10,039 bases of DNA from assembly GCA_002437945.1 (NCBI GenBank), contig DJSB01000045.1, forward strand, positions 2,382 through 12,420, written 5' to 3'. A program made the translations under genes and the position numbers. This document shows positions 1-6,171 of the stretch, piece by piece (position 1 is the stretch's first letter; every line of letters starts with the position of its first letter). The notes below the pieces were generated by a model. The model saw only the letters and a list, made by a program, of their open reading frames with translations, made no database searches and was not told the DNA's origin. The stretch is from Christensenella sp. UBA6345 (lineage in GTDB: Bacteria > Bacillota > Clostridia > Christensenellales > UBA1242).

Positions 1-220
1 CGCTTTGCTCCCAAGTTCGACTACGCTCATAATGACAGGCGGGGGATTAGACAACTTGACACTATAGACTTTATCTTATTTTAATCACTTAAAAATGTGC
101 AGTCTATACTATTTTTATCTCTCACGCACACCTTATATGTGTCATTCTGAGCGGAACGATGTGTAGTCGAAATTTGACGTTAGTCAAATCGAAAGTGTGC
201 TATGCACCTTTCGGAATCCC
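1..220. repeat. Inverted, repeat-like non-coding element upstream of gpmI
   Basis: This stretch has no supportable gene, and parts of it are visibly richer in GC than the AT-rich DNA around it. Two diverged copies of one short sequence face each other. The right arm (140-171, +) reads TGTCATTCTGAGCG, ten further bases, then TAGTCGAA. The left arm (37-16, -) reads TGTCATTATGAGCG followed directly by TAGTCGAA, so it has one mismatch and lacks the ten bases. Nested between them is an 8-bp inverted repeat, TATAGACT (63-70) with AGTCTATA (101-108), centred within a few bases of the outer pair. Two hairpins follow at 172-189 and 190-213. Motifs of the TCATTCTGAGCG type are common as dispersed non-coding repeats in bacterial genomes, so I infer a decayed interspersed repeat or MITE-like element. 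No transposase or target-site duplication is visible, and the left end may be cut by the window. Confidence 0.5.
172..213. repeat. Two adjacent hairpins at the right end of the repeat-like element
   Basis: The first stem-loop is ATTTGAC (172-178), loop GTTA, GTCAAAT (183-189). The second follows directly: CGAAAG (190-195), a bulged T, GTGC (197-200), loop TAT, GCAC (204-207), CTTTCG (208-213), giving ten pairs with one bulge. No T-run follows either strand, so these do not look like intrinsic terminators. They more likely belong to the repeat element, perhaps as a REP-like structure or a folded RNA if the region is transcribed. Confidence 0.55.
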
Positions 221-285
221 AAAACGTAAGGTTAATAGTTACTTACATTTTAAACATTTTTTTGCGTAATAAAAAACTTAAGCAT

Positions 286-314
286 TTTACTAAATAATAT
301 AAAAATGATATAAT
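286..314 (+). promoter_or_regulatory. gpmI promoter (sigma-A type, extended -10)
   Basis: A -35-like TTTACT (286-291) lies 17 bases before a perfect TATAAT (309-314). The -10 is preceded by TGA (306-308), which makes it an extended -10 (TGnTATAAT) and offsets the imperfect -35. The predicted start is near base 321, giving a leader of about 80 nt before the gpmI ATG. Confidence 0.7.
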
Positions 315-325
315 GCTAATGGTAG

Positions 326-368
326 AATATAGTTAAAAGTTGATGTTGAAAAGCATTTAACTAATATT
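326..368 (+). other. Stem-loop in the gpmI 5' leader
   Basis: TAGTTAAA (330-337) pairs perfectly with TTTAACTA (356-363). The stem continues for four more pairs (326-329 with 365-368) past a single bulged A at 364. The loop is about 18 nt. It lies between the predicted transcription start and the RBS, about 20 nt upstream of the AGGAG, so it could affect mRNA stability or translation. It matches no riboswitch family I know. Confidence 0.4.
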
Positions 369-389
369 ATATTTTATTAGAGTATTTTT

Positions 390-394
390 AGGAG
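390..394 (+). promoter_or_regulatory. gpmI ribosome binding site, decides the ATG start
   Basis: AGGAG at 390-394 is separated by five bases from the ATG at 400. An in-frame GTG at 394 would extend the protein by two residues, but it overlaps the last base of this SD sequence and so cannot be its start codon. The ATG at 400 is preferred. Confidence 0.8.
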
Positions 395-399
395 TGTAT

Positions 400-1893
400 A
401 TGGTAACATTAGTTATTTTAGATGGATTTGGATTAAGTCTACGTACTGAAGGTAATGCGGTAAGATTACAGGGGACTCCAAATCTAAAGAAATTAAATTC
501 TTATCCTTATACTACATTGATTGCAAGTGGCGAAGGTGTAGGACTTAACGCAGGTCAAATGGGTAATAGTGAAGTAGGACATTTAAACCTTGGTGCTGGC
601 AGAATTGTGTATCAGGATCTTCCACGTATTAACAATGATATAAAAACAGGAGAATTTTTTAATAATCAATCCTTAAATAAAGTAATGCAACATGTTGTTG
701 ACAATCATTCTAGTCTACATCTTATGGGACTACTTTCTAATGGTGGTGTACATTCACACATCGACCATTTAAAAGCATTAGTTGATATGGCGCATGATAA
801 AGGTATCAAAAATGTTTATATCCACGCAATACTAGATGGTAGAGATACTTTAAGAGATAGCGGAATTGGTTTTGTTAAAGAGATTGAAGAATATATAAAA
901 GGCAAAGCAGAAATAGTTACACTATCCGGTAGAGTATATACTATGGATAGAGAGAAACGTTGGGAAAGAGTTAAAAAAGCATATGATATGATGGTTTTTG
1001 GTAAAGCCGAGATTAAATGTGATGACCCAGTTAAGGCTCTTGAAGAAAGTTATAGCAAGGGTATATATGACGAATTTGTCGAACCTACTATAATTAAAAA
1101 TGTTACTATTAAAGATAATGATGGCTTTATATTCTTCAACTATCGTACTGATAGGGCTAGAGAAATCACACAAGCCATCACACAAAGACCATTTAATGAG
1201 TTTGAAGTAAAAGATATTAACAACCTATGCTATTGTTGTATGACCGAATATTCCAGTGACTTTACTGGAGTGTTGGTAGCATATCCACCAGAAGTTATAG
1301 TTAACAACTTATCGCATTTAATATCTGTTGCTGGTAAGAGACAATTCCACGTTAGCGAAACTACAAAGTATGCTCACGTAACTTTCTTCTTTAATGGTGG
1401 TATTGAAAAAGCCAATGATGGAGAAGATAGAAAACTTATTGATTCTATAGATGTACAAGACTTCTCATCTGTACCACAGATGCGTGCAAAAGAAATAACT
1501 GATGAAGTAGTTAATGCTGTAGAAAGTGGTAAGTATGATTTTGTATTAGTTAACTTGTCTAATCCAGATATGATAGGACATACAGGCAATCTTGATTCGG
1601 CTATAAAAGCGGTAGAACTTTGTGACCAGTGTGCTTATCGTATTGCTATGGCTACGTTGAAGATGGGTGGTGATTGTATTATTACTGCTGACCATGGTAA
1701 CTGTGAAGAAATGATAGATGAAAAAGGTAATGTACTTACTCAACATACTACTAATCCAGTACCACTATGGTTGGTATCTGAAAAACATAAAAATGAGCAC
1801 CTTATGTCTGGTAAACTATGTAACGTAGCACCTACAGTGCTTAAGTTATTGGGATTAAATATACCAGAATATATGGAGAAACCATTATTCTAG
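400..1893 (+). CDS. gpmI: 2,3-bisphosphoglycerate-independent phosphoglycerate mutase
   Basis: Interconverts 3-phosphoglycerate and 2-phosphoglycerate in glycolysis/gluconeogenesis, in the cytoplasm, using two Mn2+ ions and a phosphoserine intermediate. From the ATG at 400 the protein has 497 residues, close to the family norm of about 510. The catalytic serine sits in GQMGNSEVGHLNLG (Ser57). Metal ligands are recognisable as Asp8 (ILDGFG), Asp390 and His394 (NPDMIGHTGN), Asp431 and His432 (TADHGN) and His449 (QHTTNPVPLW). Substrate-site motifs GRDT (about 147-150), SGRVYTMDREKRW (about 176-188) and KYAHVTFFFNGG (about 323-334) are intact, so the enzyme should be active. Firmicutes often place gpmI in a gap-pgk-tpi-gpmI-eno operon. 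Here it stands alone with its own promoter and terminator and faces tyrS. The start is fixed by AGGAG at 390-394. Confidence 0.98.
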   Translation: MVTLVILDGFGLSLRTEGNAVRLQGTPNLKKLNSYPYTTLIASGEGVGLNAGQMGNSEVGHLNLGAGRIVYQDLPRINNDIKTGEFFNNQSLNKVMQHVVDNHSSLHLMGLLSNGGVHSHIDHLKALVDMAHDKGIKNVYIHAILDGRDTLRDSGIGFVKEIEEYIKGKAEIVTLSGRVYTMDREKRWERVKKAYDMMVFGKAEIKCDDPVKALEESYSKGIYDEFVEPTIIKNVTIKDNDGFIFFNYRTDRAREITQAITQRPFNEFEVKDINNLCYCCMTEYSSDFTGVLVAYPPEVIVNNLSHLISVAGKRQFHVSETTKYAHVTFFFNGGIEKANDGEDRKLIDSIDVQDFSSVPQMRAKEITDEVVNAVESGKYDFVLVNLSNPDMIGHTGNLDSAIKAVELCDQCAYRIAMATLKMGGDCIITADHGNCEEMIDEKGNVLTQHTTNPVPLWLVSEKHKNEHLMSGKLCNVAPTVLKLLGLNIPEYMEKPLF

Positions 1894-2010
1894 TTATTAT
1901 TGTATGTTATTAGTATTGATAATTATCATATACAATATTGACATATATTTATAGTTTTATGACAATAAGTCGTGTTTTGTATTATGAAAGAAATTTTAAT
2001 ATGTTAACAA

Positions 2011-2046
2011 AAAAAGAGAAGATGTAATCCATCTTCTCTTTTTATA
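2011..2046. terminator. Bidirectional intrinsic terminator between gpmI and tyrS
   Basis: AAAAAGAGAAGATG (2011-2024) pairs over 14 bases with CATCTTCTCTTTTT (2030-2043) around the loop TAATC. The A-run and T-run at the ends give a U-tract in either direction. It lies about 120 nt after the gpmI stop and about 35 nt beyond the tyrS stop, so it can end both convergent transcripts. Confidence 0.9.
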
Positions 2047-2078
2047 TAGTTGTATTATTAGTGTTTTAATTTTAGAAA

Positions 2079-3320
2079 TTACTTAATAACTACTTTCATA
2101 AAGTTCTTTTTACCTTTCTTTAATAGACATACATTGTCTACAAAGTCTTCAGTATTTAACTGATAAGCAAAATCTTTTTTAACTTCGCCGTTAACCAATA
2201 CGCCGCCTTGTTCACACATACGTCTACCTTCGCTTTTTGAAGTTACTAGTTTAGTTAGTGCTAGCATATCAACTAGAGACATAGGCAATTGTGTTTTGTC
2301 AATATTGAAAGTAGGTACATTGTCCAAGTTGCCATTACCACTAAACAATGCTTTACTTGCTTCTTGTGCTAGTTGGGCATCTTCTTCGCCACGTACAAAC
2401 TTTGTTATTTCATAACTTAATACACGTTTAGCATTAACAATATCTTCTTTAATTAATTTTCTAACTTCGTCCATAGGTATATCGGTAAATAGTGCAAACA
2501 TCATTTCTACGCAATTATCAGGTGTCTGGTATACGCCTTGGTAGAAGTCATAAGCACTGATTTTGTCTTTATCTATCCATATAGCACCTTTTTCAGTTTT
2601 GCCCATCTTTTTACCTTCTGGAGTAAGTAGTAGTGGGTTAGTAGCACCTACTAAAGATATATTGGTGTTATTGGCAAAATTAAGTTTACGCTGAAGTTCA
2701 ACACCAGCGACTATATTTCCCCATTGGTCGCCACCACCATATTGTAGGGTACAGCCATATTCACGGTTAAGATGTATAAAGTCGTAAGCCTGCATTAACA
2801 TATATCCCATTTCGAAGAATGTTAATCCACCTTCGTTGATACGATTGGCATATATCTCGTTGGACAACATTTTGTTTACGTTAAAATATACACCTATATC
2901 ACGCATAAAGTCTGTGTATGCATAATCCTTAAACCAGTCTGCATTGTTAACAATGATTGCAGGATTGTCTCCGTCAAAATCCAAAAACTTTGAAAGACTG
3001 CCTTTTATTTTTTCTATATTTTGGGCTATGTCTTCTGGAGTCATAATTTTTCTAATTTCGCTTCTGCCACTTGGGTCGCCTATACAAGCAGTTGCACCAC
3101 CCATAAGAAGTAGTACTTTGTGTCCTGCTTTCTGGAATCTTCTCATTATGCAATATGGTATGCAGTGTCCTATATGTAAACTATCTGCAGTAGGGTCACT
3201 ACCTTCGTACAATACTATAGGCTCGCCACTTTCAAGCATCTTTTTTAATGCATCTTCATCTGTACATTGATATAAAAGACCACGTTCTTTAAGAGTTTTG
3301 TATAAATTTTTATCTGTCAT
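2079..3320 (-). CDS. tyrS: Tyrosine--tRNA ligase
   Basis: Charges tRNA-Tyr with tyrosine using ATP; a cytoplasmic class Ic synthetase that works as a homodimer. The protein has 413 residues, normal for the bacterial family. The Rossmann catalytic domain carries HIGH at 49-52 and the KMSKS-equivalent KMGKT at 238-242. Tyrosine-binding residues match the spacing in Bacillus stearothermophilus TyrRS (Tyr169, Gln173, Asp176, Gln195) with a constant offset of four: Tyr173, Gln177, Asp180 and Gln199 (in GGGDQWGNI). The C-terminal S4 RNA-binding domain covers about 345-410 (SKSEGRRMCEQGGVLVNGE). The ATG at 3320 is preceded by AAGGAG (3332-3327). An in-frame start 24 bases further upstream would lie inside the T-box terminator and is rejected. 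Expression should be controlled by the T-box leader directly upstream. The shared terminator at 2011-2043 ends the transcript. Confidence 0.98.
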   Translation of the reverse strand: MTDKNLYKTLKERGLLYQCTDEDALKKMLESGEPIVLYEGSDPTADSLHIGHCIPYCIMRRFQKAGHKVLLLMGGATACIGDPSGRSEIRKIMTPEDIAQNIEKIKGSLSKFLDFDGDNPAIIVNNADWFKDYAYTDFMRDIGVYFNVNKMLSNEIYANRINEGGLTFFEMGYMLMQAYDFIHLNREYGCTLQYGGGDQWGNIVAGVELQRKLNFANNTNISLVGATNPLLLTPEGKKMGKTEKGAIWIDKDKISAYDFYQGVYQTPDNCVEMMFALFTDIPMDEVRKLIKEDIVNAKRVLSYEITKFVRGEEDAQLAQEASKALFSGNGNLDNVPTFNIDKTQLPMSLVDMLALTKLVTSKSEGRRMCEQGGVLVNGEVKKDFAYQLNTEDFVDNVCLLKKGKKNFMKVVIK

Positions 3321-3565
3321 ATTTTTCTCCTTAAAAAAGCACACTATCCTTAAATTTTTAAGGACGAAGTGTGCTTTCGTGGTACCACCTTAATTCATCT
3401 AACATATGTTAGACCTTGATTAACTTTATTAACGCAAAAGTTAGACGGCTTGCTCGCAAATTGTAATTCATAAATAAAGTGTGAAAGTTTTTCACCAACC
3501 AACTTCTCTCTATACACTGTCTTTATCTACTACTAGTTTTTGGTCATAGCAAGTTAAAAACTAGT
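3321..3565 (-). promoter_or_regulatory. Tyrosine-specific T-box riboswitch leader of tyrS
   Basis: This RNA senses uncharged tRNA-Tyr and allows read-through into tyrS when tyrosine charging is low. Stem I is closed by CTTGCT (3553-3548) with AGCAAG (3454-3449). Above that are ATAAA/TTTAT and GTGT/ACAC helices, the AGAGAG bulge, and a distal AAGTT (3505-3501)/AACTT (3489-3485) stem with loop GGTTGGTGAAA. The specifier loop has AGTA on its 5' side and the codon UAC (3465-3463), followed by the usual A. Stem III is the palindrome TCTAACATATGTTAGA (3413-3398). The T-box core AAGGTGGTACCACG (3392-3379) supplies AAGG and ACG, which pair with CGTCCTT to form the antiterminator with a UGGUACC bulge. 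Its UGGU matches the ACCA end expected for tRNA-Tyr. The terminator is annotated separately. Confidence 0.95.
3333..3377 (-). terminator. T-box intrinsic terminator of tyrS leader
   Basis: AAAGCACACT (3377-3368, read on the minus strand as the outer 5' arm) pairs with AGTGTGCTTT (3345-3336), and TCCTTAAA (3364-3357) pairs with TTTAAGGA (3354-3347) above a small internal loop. A run of six U follows. The 5' arm contains CGTCCTT, which the antiterminator uses instead, so the two folds are mutually exclusive, as in other T-boxes. The tyrS SD (AAGGAG) starts right after the U-run. Confidence 0.93.
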
Positions 3566-3568
3566 ACC

Positions 3569-3597
3569 ATAGTACTAAAATTGTGTTTAATTGTCAA
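3569..3597 (-). promoter_or_regulatory. tyrS / T-box promoter
   Basis: On the minus strand a perfect -35 TTGACA (3597-3592) is followed after 17 bases by the -10 TACTAT (3574-3569), which matches TATAAT at five of six positions. Transcription should begin at about 3565-3561, just before Stem I of the T-box. Confidence 0.85.
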
Positions 3598-3636
3598 TAG
3601 AAACTTGCAAAGTCACATAAATTAATGTTGTATAAA

Positions 3637-3665
3637 TTGACTAAATATAAATTAATTAGTAAAAT
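3637..3665 (+). promoter_or_regulatory. Promoter of the DUF3862-like gene
   Basis: TTGACT (3637-3642) is followed after 17 bases by TAAAAT (3660-3665), each one mismatch from consensus. The predicted start is near 3672, leaving a short leader with GGAG at 3689-3692 seven bases before the ATG at 3700. The promoter lies back to back with the tyrS promoter, about 40 bp apart. Confidence 0.65.
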
Positions 3666-3699
3666 ATATAATAAGAAATGTGTATAATGGAGTTTCGTT

Positions 3700-4179
3700 A
3701 TGGAACAAGAACTAAAACCAGAACAACAAAATATGGAAGTTGAATCTACTACTGCAGAGCAAAGCAAACCAGCAGAAGTTAATAATTCTTCTAAAAAGAA
3801 ATTAAACAAATATCAAATAATAAGTATTGTGTGTGTATCAGTTATGCTTGCACTTCTTTTGGCTACCGGTATTTATTTTATAGTAAAAAACAATCGTGAT
3901 AAGGCGGGTTCAAAACCTTTAGCACAGATTTTAACAGAAACTAATTACAACAAGATTGAAGTAGGACAGACATATAAACAAGTTACTGATATATTTGGTG
4001 CTGGTAGACGTACAAGTAGTGAAGTTACTGACCAAGTTACTTATATATGGGAGACCAATAATGGTAAAGTTTTGGTAATTACTTTTACTGCTACTCGTGA
4101 TAAAAATAACAAAATTGTTGCTGGTACAGTAATTGAAAAAAGCCAAATTGGTATTATTACAAATGCCGAAAATGCTTAA
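3700..4179 (+). CDS. Membrane-anchored protein with BamE/SmpA-like (DUF3862-like) domain
   Basis: A 159-residue protein of unknown function. Residues 1-30 are hydrophilic and rich in Glu, Gln and Ser. A Lys-rich stretch (SKKKLNK, 31-37) is followed by one transmembrane helix at about 40-62, so the topology is probably N-in, with the C-terminal part outside the cell. Residues about 83-152 resemble the DUF3862/SmpA-OmlA fold: NKIEVGQTYKQVTDIFG matches the typical 'I-x-x-G-x-T/S-x-x-x-V-x-x-I-x-G' opening, then come TYIWETNNGK and VLVITFTATR strands and VIEKSQIGI at the end. The single Cys (Cys44) lies inside the membrane helix and is not a lipobox, so this is not a lipoprotein. Gram-positive members have no BAM complex, so BamE's role cannot be transferred. 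Family membership is judged by eye from motifs. The start is supported by GGAG at 3689-3692. Confidence 0.88.
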   Translation: MEQELKPEQQNMEVESTTAEQSKPAEVNNSSKKKLNKYQIISIVCVSVMLALLLATGIYFIVKNNRDKAGSKPLAQILTETNYNKIEVGQTYKQVTDIFGAGRRTSSEVTDQVTYIWETNNGKVLVITFTATRDKNNKIVAGTVIEKSQIGIITNAENA

Positions 4180-4211
4180 ATAAATAATTCAAGGACATTT
4201 TAATTAAAAAC

Positions 4212-4248
4212 AAAAACACTAGTGTGATTGCTAGTGTTTTTTGTTTTT
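4212..4248. terminator. Bidirectional intrinsic terminator between the DUF3862-like gene and the ABC operon
   Basis: AAAAACACTAG (4212-4222) pairs over 11 bases with CTAGTGTTTTT (4231-4241) around an 8-nt loop. T-rich tracts follow on the plus strand (to 4248), and A-rich bases (4206-4210) give a U-run on the minus strand. It lies about 30 nt after the plus-strand stop and about 60 nt beyond the ABC operon stop, serving both convergent units. Confidence 0.88.
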
Positions 4249-4301
4249 ATATTTTTGTTTGACTAATACTCTATATGCCGATTGTTTTAATCATTTAAGT
4301 A

Positions 4302-6170
4302 TTAACTAAATTGGCTATTGTATAAGTTATAATAGAATCCTTTTTGTTTCATAAGTTCATTATGATTGCCTTGTTCAACTATGTTACCATCATTGACAAC
4401 CAATATCTTATCAGCATTTACTATGGTTGATAATCTATGTGCAATTACAAAACTTGTTCGGTTGGACATAGCGATTTTCATTGCTTTTTGTATCAATATT
4501 TCGGTACGAGTATCTATATTAGAAGTTGCTTCGTCCAGTATCATTATATCTGGGTGAGCAAGTATTGCACGTGCTATGGTCAATAGTTGTTTTTGACCTT
4601 GTGAGATATTAGTTCCAGTTTCATTAATCACTGTATCATAGCCATGTTCTAGAGTGGTTATGAAATAGTGTGCTTTAACTGACTGACATACTTCAATCAT
4701 TTCTTCGTCACTTATATTAGGATTGCCGTATTTTAGGTTGTCTCTTATAGTTCCATTAAACAACCAAGTGTCTTGCAATACCATACCTATTTTTTGTCTT
4801 AAATTACTTCTTGATACAGTTTTTATATCAATACCATCTATGGTTATTTTGCCATCGTTAAGTTCGTAGAAACGCATAATCAAATTAACCAAGGTGGTTT
4901 TTCCAGCACCAGTAGGGCCTACTATAGCCACCATTTTGCCAGTAGGTATATCACAATTTACATCTTGAAGAAGTATCTTATCAGGTGTGTAACCAAAGTA
5001 TAAATGTTCCATGGTTACGTGACCTTGTATATGATCTAAAGTGTTGGTTACTTCAAATATAGGTTCTTCTTCTGCATCTAGTATTTCGAATACTCTTTCA
5101 CTAGCGGCAAGTGTAGTCTGGAAGACGTTGAATATTTGTGCCAATTGTGTGATAGGACGAGTAAAGTCTTGGCTGTAGTTAAGGAAGGTAGTTAAATATC
5201 CTATTTCAAGTGCGAAATCGAATACTCCGAATCCTACTCCTTGTGGATTCATCTTTAATCCATTAAGTATAAAAATACAAGCAACTAGACTTAATACTAC
5301 ATAACCAAAATTGGTAGCAAAGTTAATCAAAGGCATAAGTAAGCCAGAATAGAAATTACTTTTTTGTCCGCTTTCATATAGTCTAGAGTTCTTTTCTTCA
5401 AATTCAGCAATTGCACGGTCTTCGTTGGTGTATGCTTTTACAGTTTTTTGGTTGGTGTATGTTTCTTCAATGTGTCCATTGACTGCACCCAAATCATCTG
5501 CTTGGCGATTGAAATATTTTTGGCTGTGTTTTAGCACAAAACCAGTAAGTAATAATGCTAATGGCAATAAAATTACTACAATAAGAGTAAGCCATACATT
5601 GATTGTAAGCATCATTACTAGTACTCCTACAACAGTGATTATACAATTGATTAATTGGTTAAGACTTTGTTGTAGGCTAGATTGAATATTATCTACATCG
5701 TTTACAAATACACTTAATACATCACCGGTTTCTCTATTATCAAAATATTTAAGTGGTAATCTGTTAAGTTTATCTTTTAATTTAGTACGTATACTTTTTG
5801 CCACCTTTACCGATGCTTTGCCCATTAAGATTTGACTGATAAGGTTAAACAAATAATTAATTAAATACAATATAGACATGGTGATTAAATAACTTATTAC
5901 TTTTGTAAATGTACTATTTTCTTGTCCACGAGCAATATTGTATACTTCTGTTAGTGCTTTACCAGTAAGTTTTGGTATAAAAATTGATACGGTTATTGCT
6001 ATTATAGAGAATATAGTTGTAAGTATTAATGGTATCTTTATAACATTAAGTTCTTTCAAAAATTTCTTAAAAGCGAGTTTAAAATTCTTTGGCTTTTCTG
6101 TACCGCCAACCCCAGGTGGACCACCGCCAGGTCTGTGACGTGCAGGAGAGTTCTTTCTTTGTTCTGACAT
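4302..6170 (-). CDS. ABC exporter half-transporter, subunit with intact ATPase motifs
   Basis: Second gene of a two-gene operon; a 622-residue half-transporter with an N-terminal six-helix membrane domain (about 45-340) fused to an ATPase domain (about 380-620). The ATPase has Walker A GPTGAGKTT (418-426), Q-loop Gln466 (LQDTWLF), Walker B IMILDE with catalytic Glu547, and switch His578 (VIAHRLSTI). Its signature is degenerate, ISQGQ (522-526) rather than LSGGQ. This complements its partner, so together they should form one hydrolytic and one degenerate site, as in BmrCD, LmrCD and TM287/288. An unusual Gly/Pro-rich segment (RPGGGPPGVGG, 13-23) precedes the membrane domain. The ATG is one base after the upstream stop, with AAAGGGGG (6187-6180) as RBS inside the upstream gene, which suggests coupled translation. 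The substrate cannot be read from sequence; multidrug or lipid-like export is typical. Confidence 0.95.
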   Translation of the reverse strand: MSEQRKNSPARHRPGGGPPGVGGTEKPKNFKLAFKKFLKELNVIKIPLILTTIFSIIAITVSIFIPKLTGKALTEVYNIARGQENSTFTKVISYLITMSILYLINYLFNLISQILMGKASVKVAKSIRTKLKDKLNRLPLKYFDNRETGDVLSVFVNDVDNIQSSLQQSLNQLINCIITVVGVLVMMLTINVWLTLIVVILLPLALLLTGFVLKHSQKYFNRQADDLGAVNGHIEETYTNQKTVKAYTNEDRAIAEFEEKNSRLYESGQKSNFYSGLLMPLINFATNFGYVVLSLVACIFILNGLKMNPQGVGFGVFDFALEIGYLTTFLNYSQDFTRPITQLAQIFNVFQTTLAASERVFEILDAEEEPIFEVTNTLDHIQGHVTMEHLYFGYTPDKILLQDVNCDIPTGKMVAIVGPTGAGKTTLVNLIMRFYELNDGKITIDGIDIKTVSRSNLRQKIGMVLQDTWLFNGTIRDNLKYGNPNISDEEMIEVCQSVKAHYFITTLEHGYDTVINETGTNISQGQKQLLTIARAILAHPDIMILDEATSNIDTRTEILIQKAMKIAMSNRTSFVIAHRLSTIVNADKILVVNDGNIVEQGNHNELMKQKGFYYNLYNSQFS

Positions 6171-6171
6171 A

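Noticed and set aside
56..85. TTGACA-N18-TTTAAT promoter inside the repeat-like element
   Set aside because: The -10 is imperfect, the spacing is 18, and transcription would run into hairpins without a gene for 300 nt. The gpmI promoter at 286-314 is far better.
394..399. GTG start for gpmI two codons upstream of the ATG
   Set aside because: It overlaps the last base of the AGGAG that should serve as its SD; the ATG at 400 has correct spacing.
1918..1927. GATAATTATC palindrome after gpmI
   Set aside because: A short AT-rich palindrome with no U-tract or conserved context; expected by chance at this base composition.
3321..3344. Upstream start adding eight residues to TyrS
   Set aside because: The extra codons lie in the T-box terminator U-run and the SD itself; ATG 3320 has AAGGAG at proper distance.
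3683..3688. Perfect TATAAT just before the DUF3862-like gene
   Set aside because: It would start transcription near 3695, beyond the GGAG at 3689-3692 and almost at the ATG, and no -35 lies 16-18 bases upstream. TTGACT/TAAAAT at 3637-3665 fits better.
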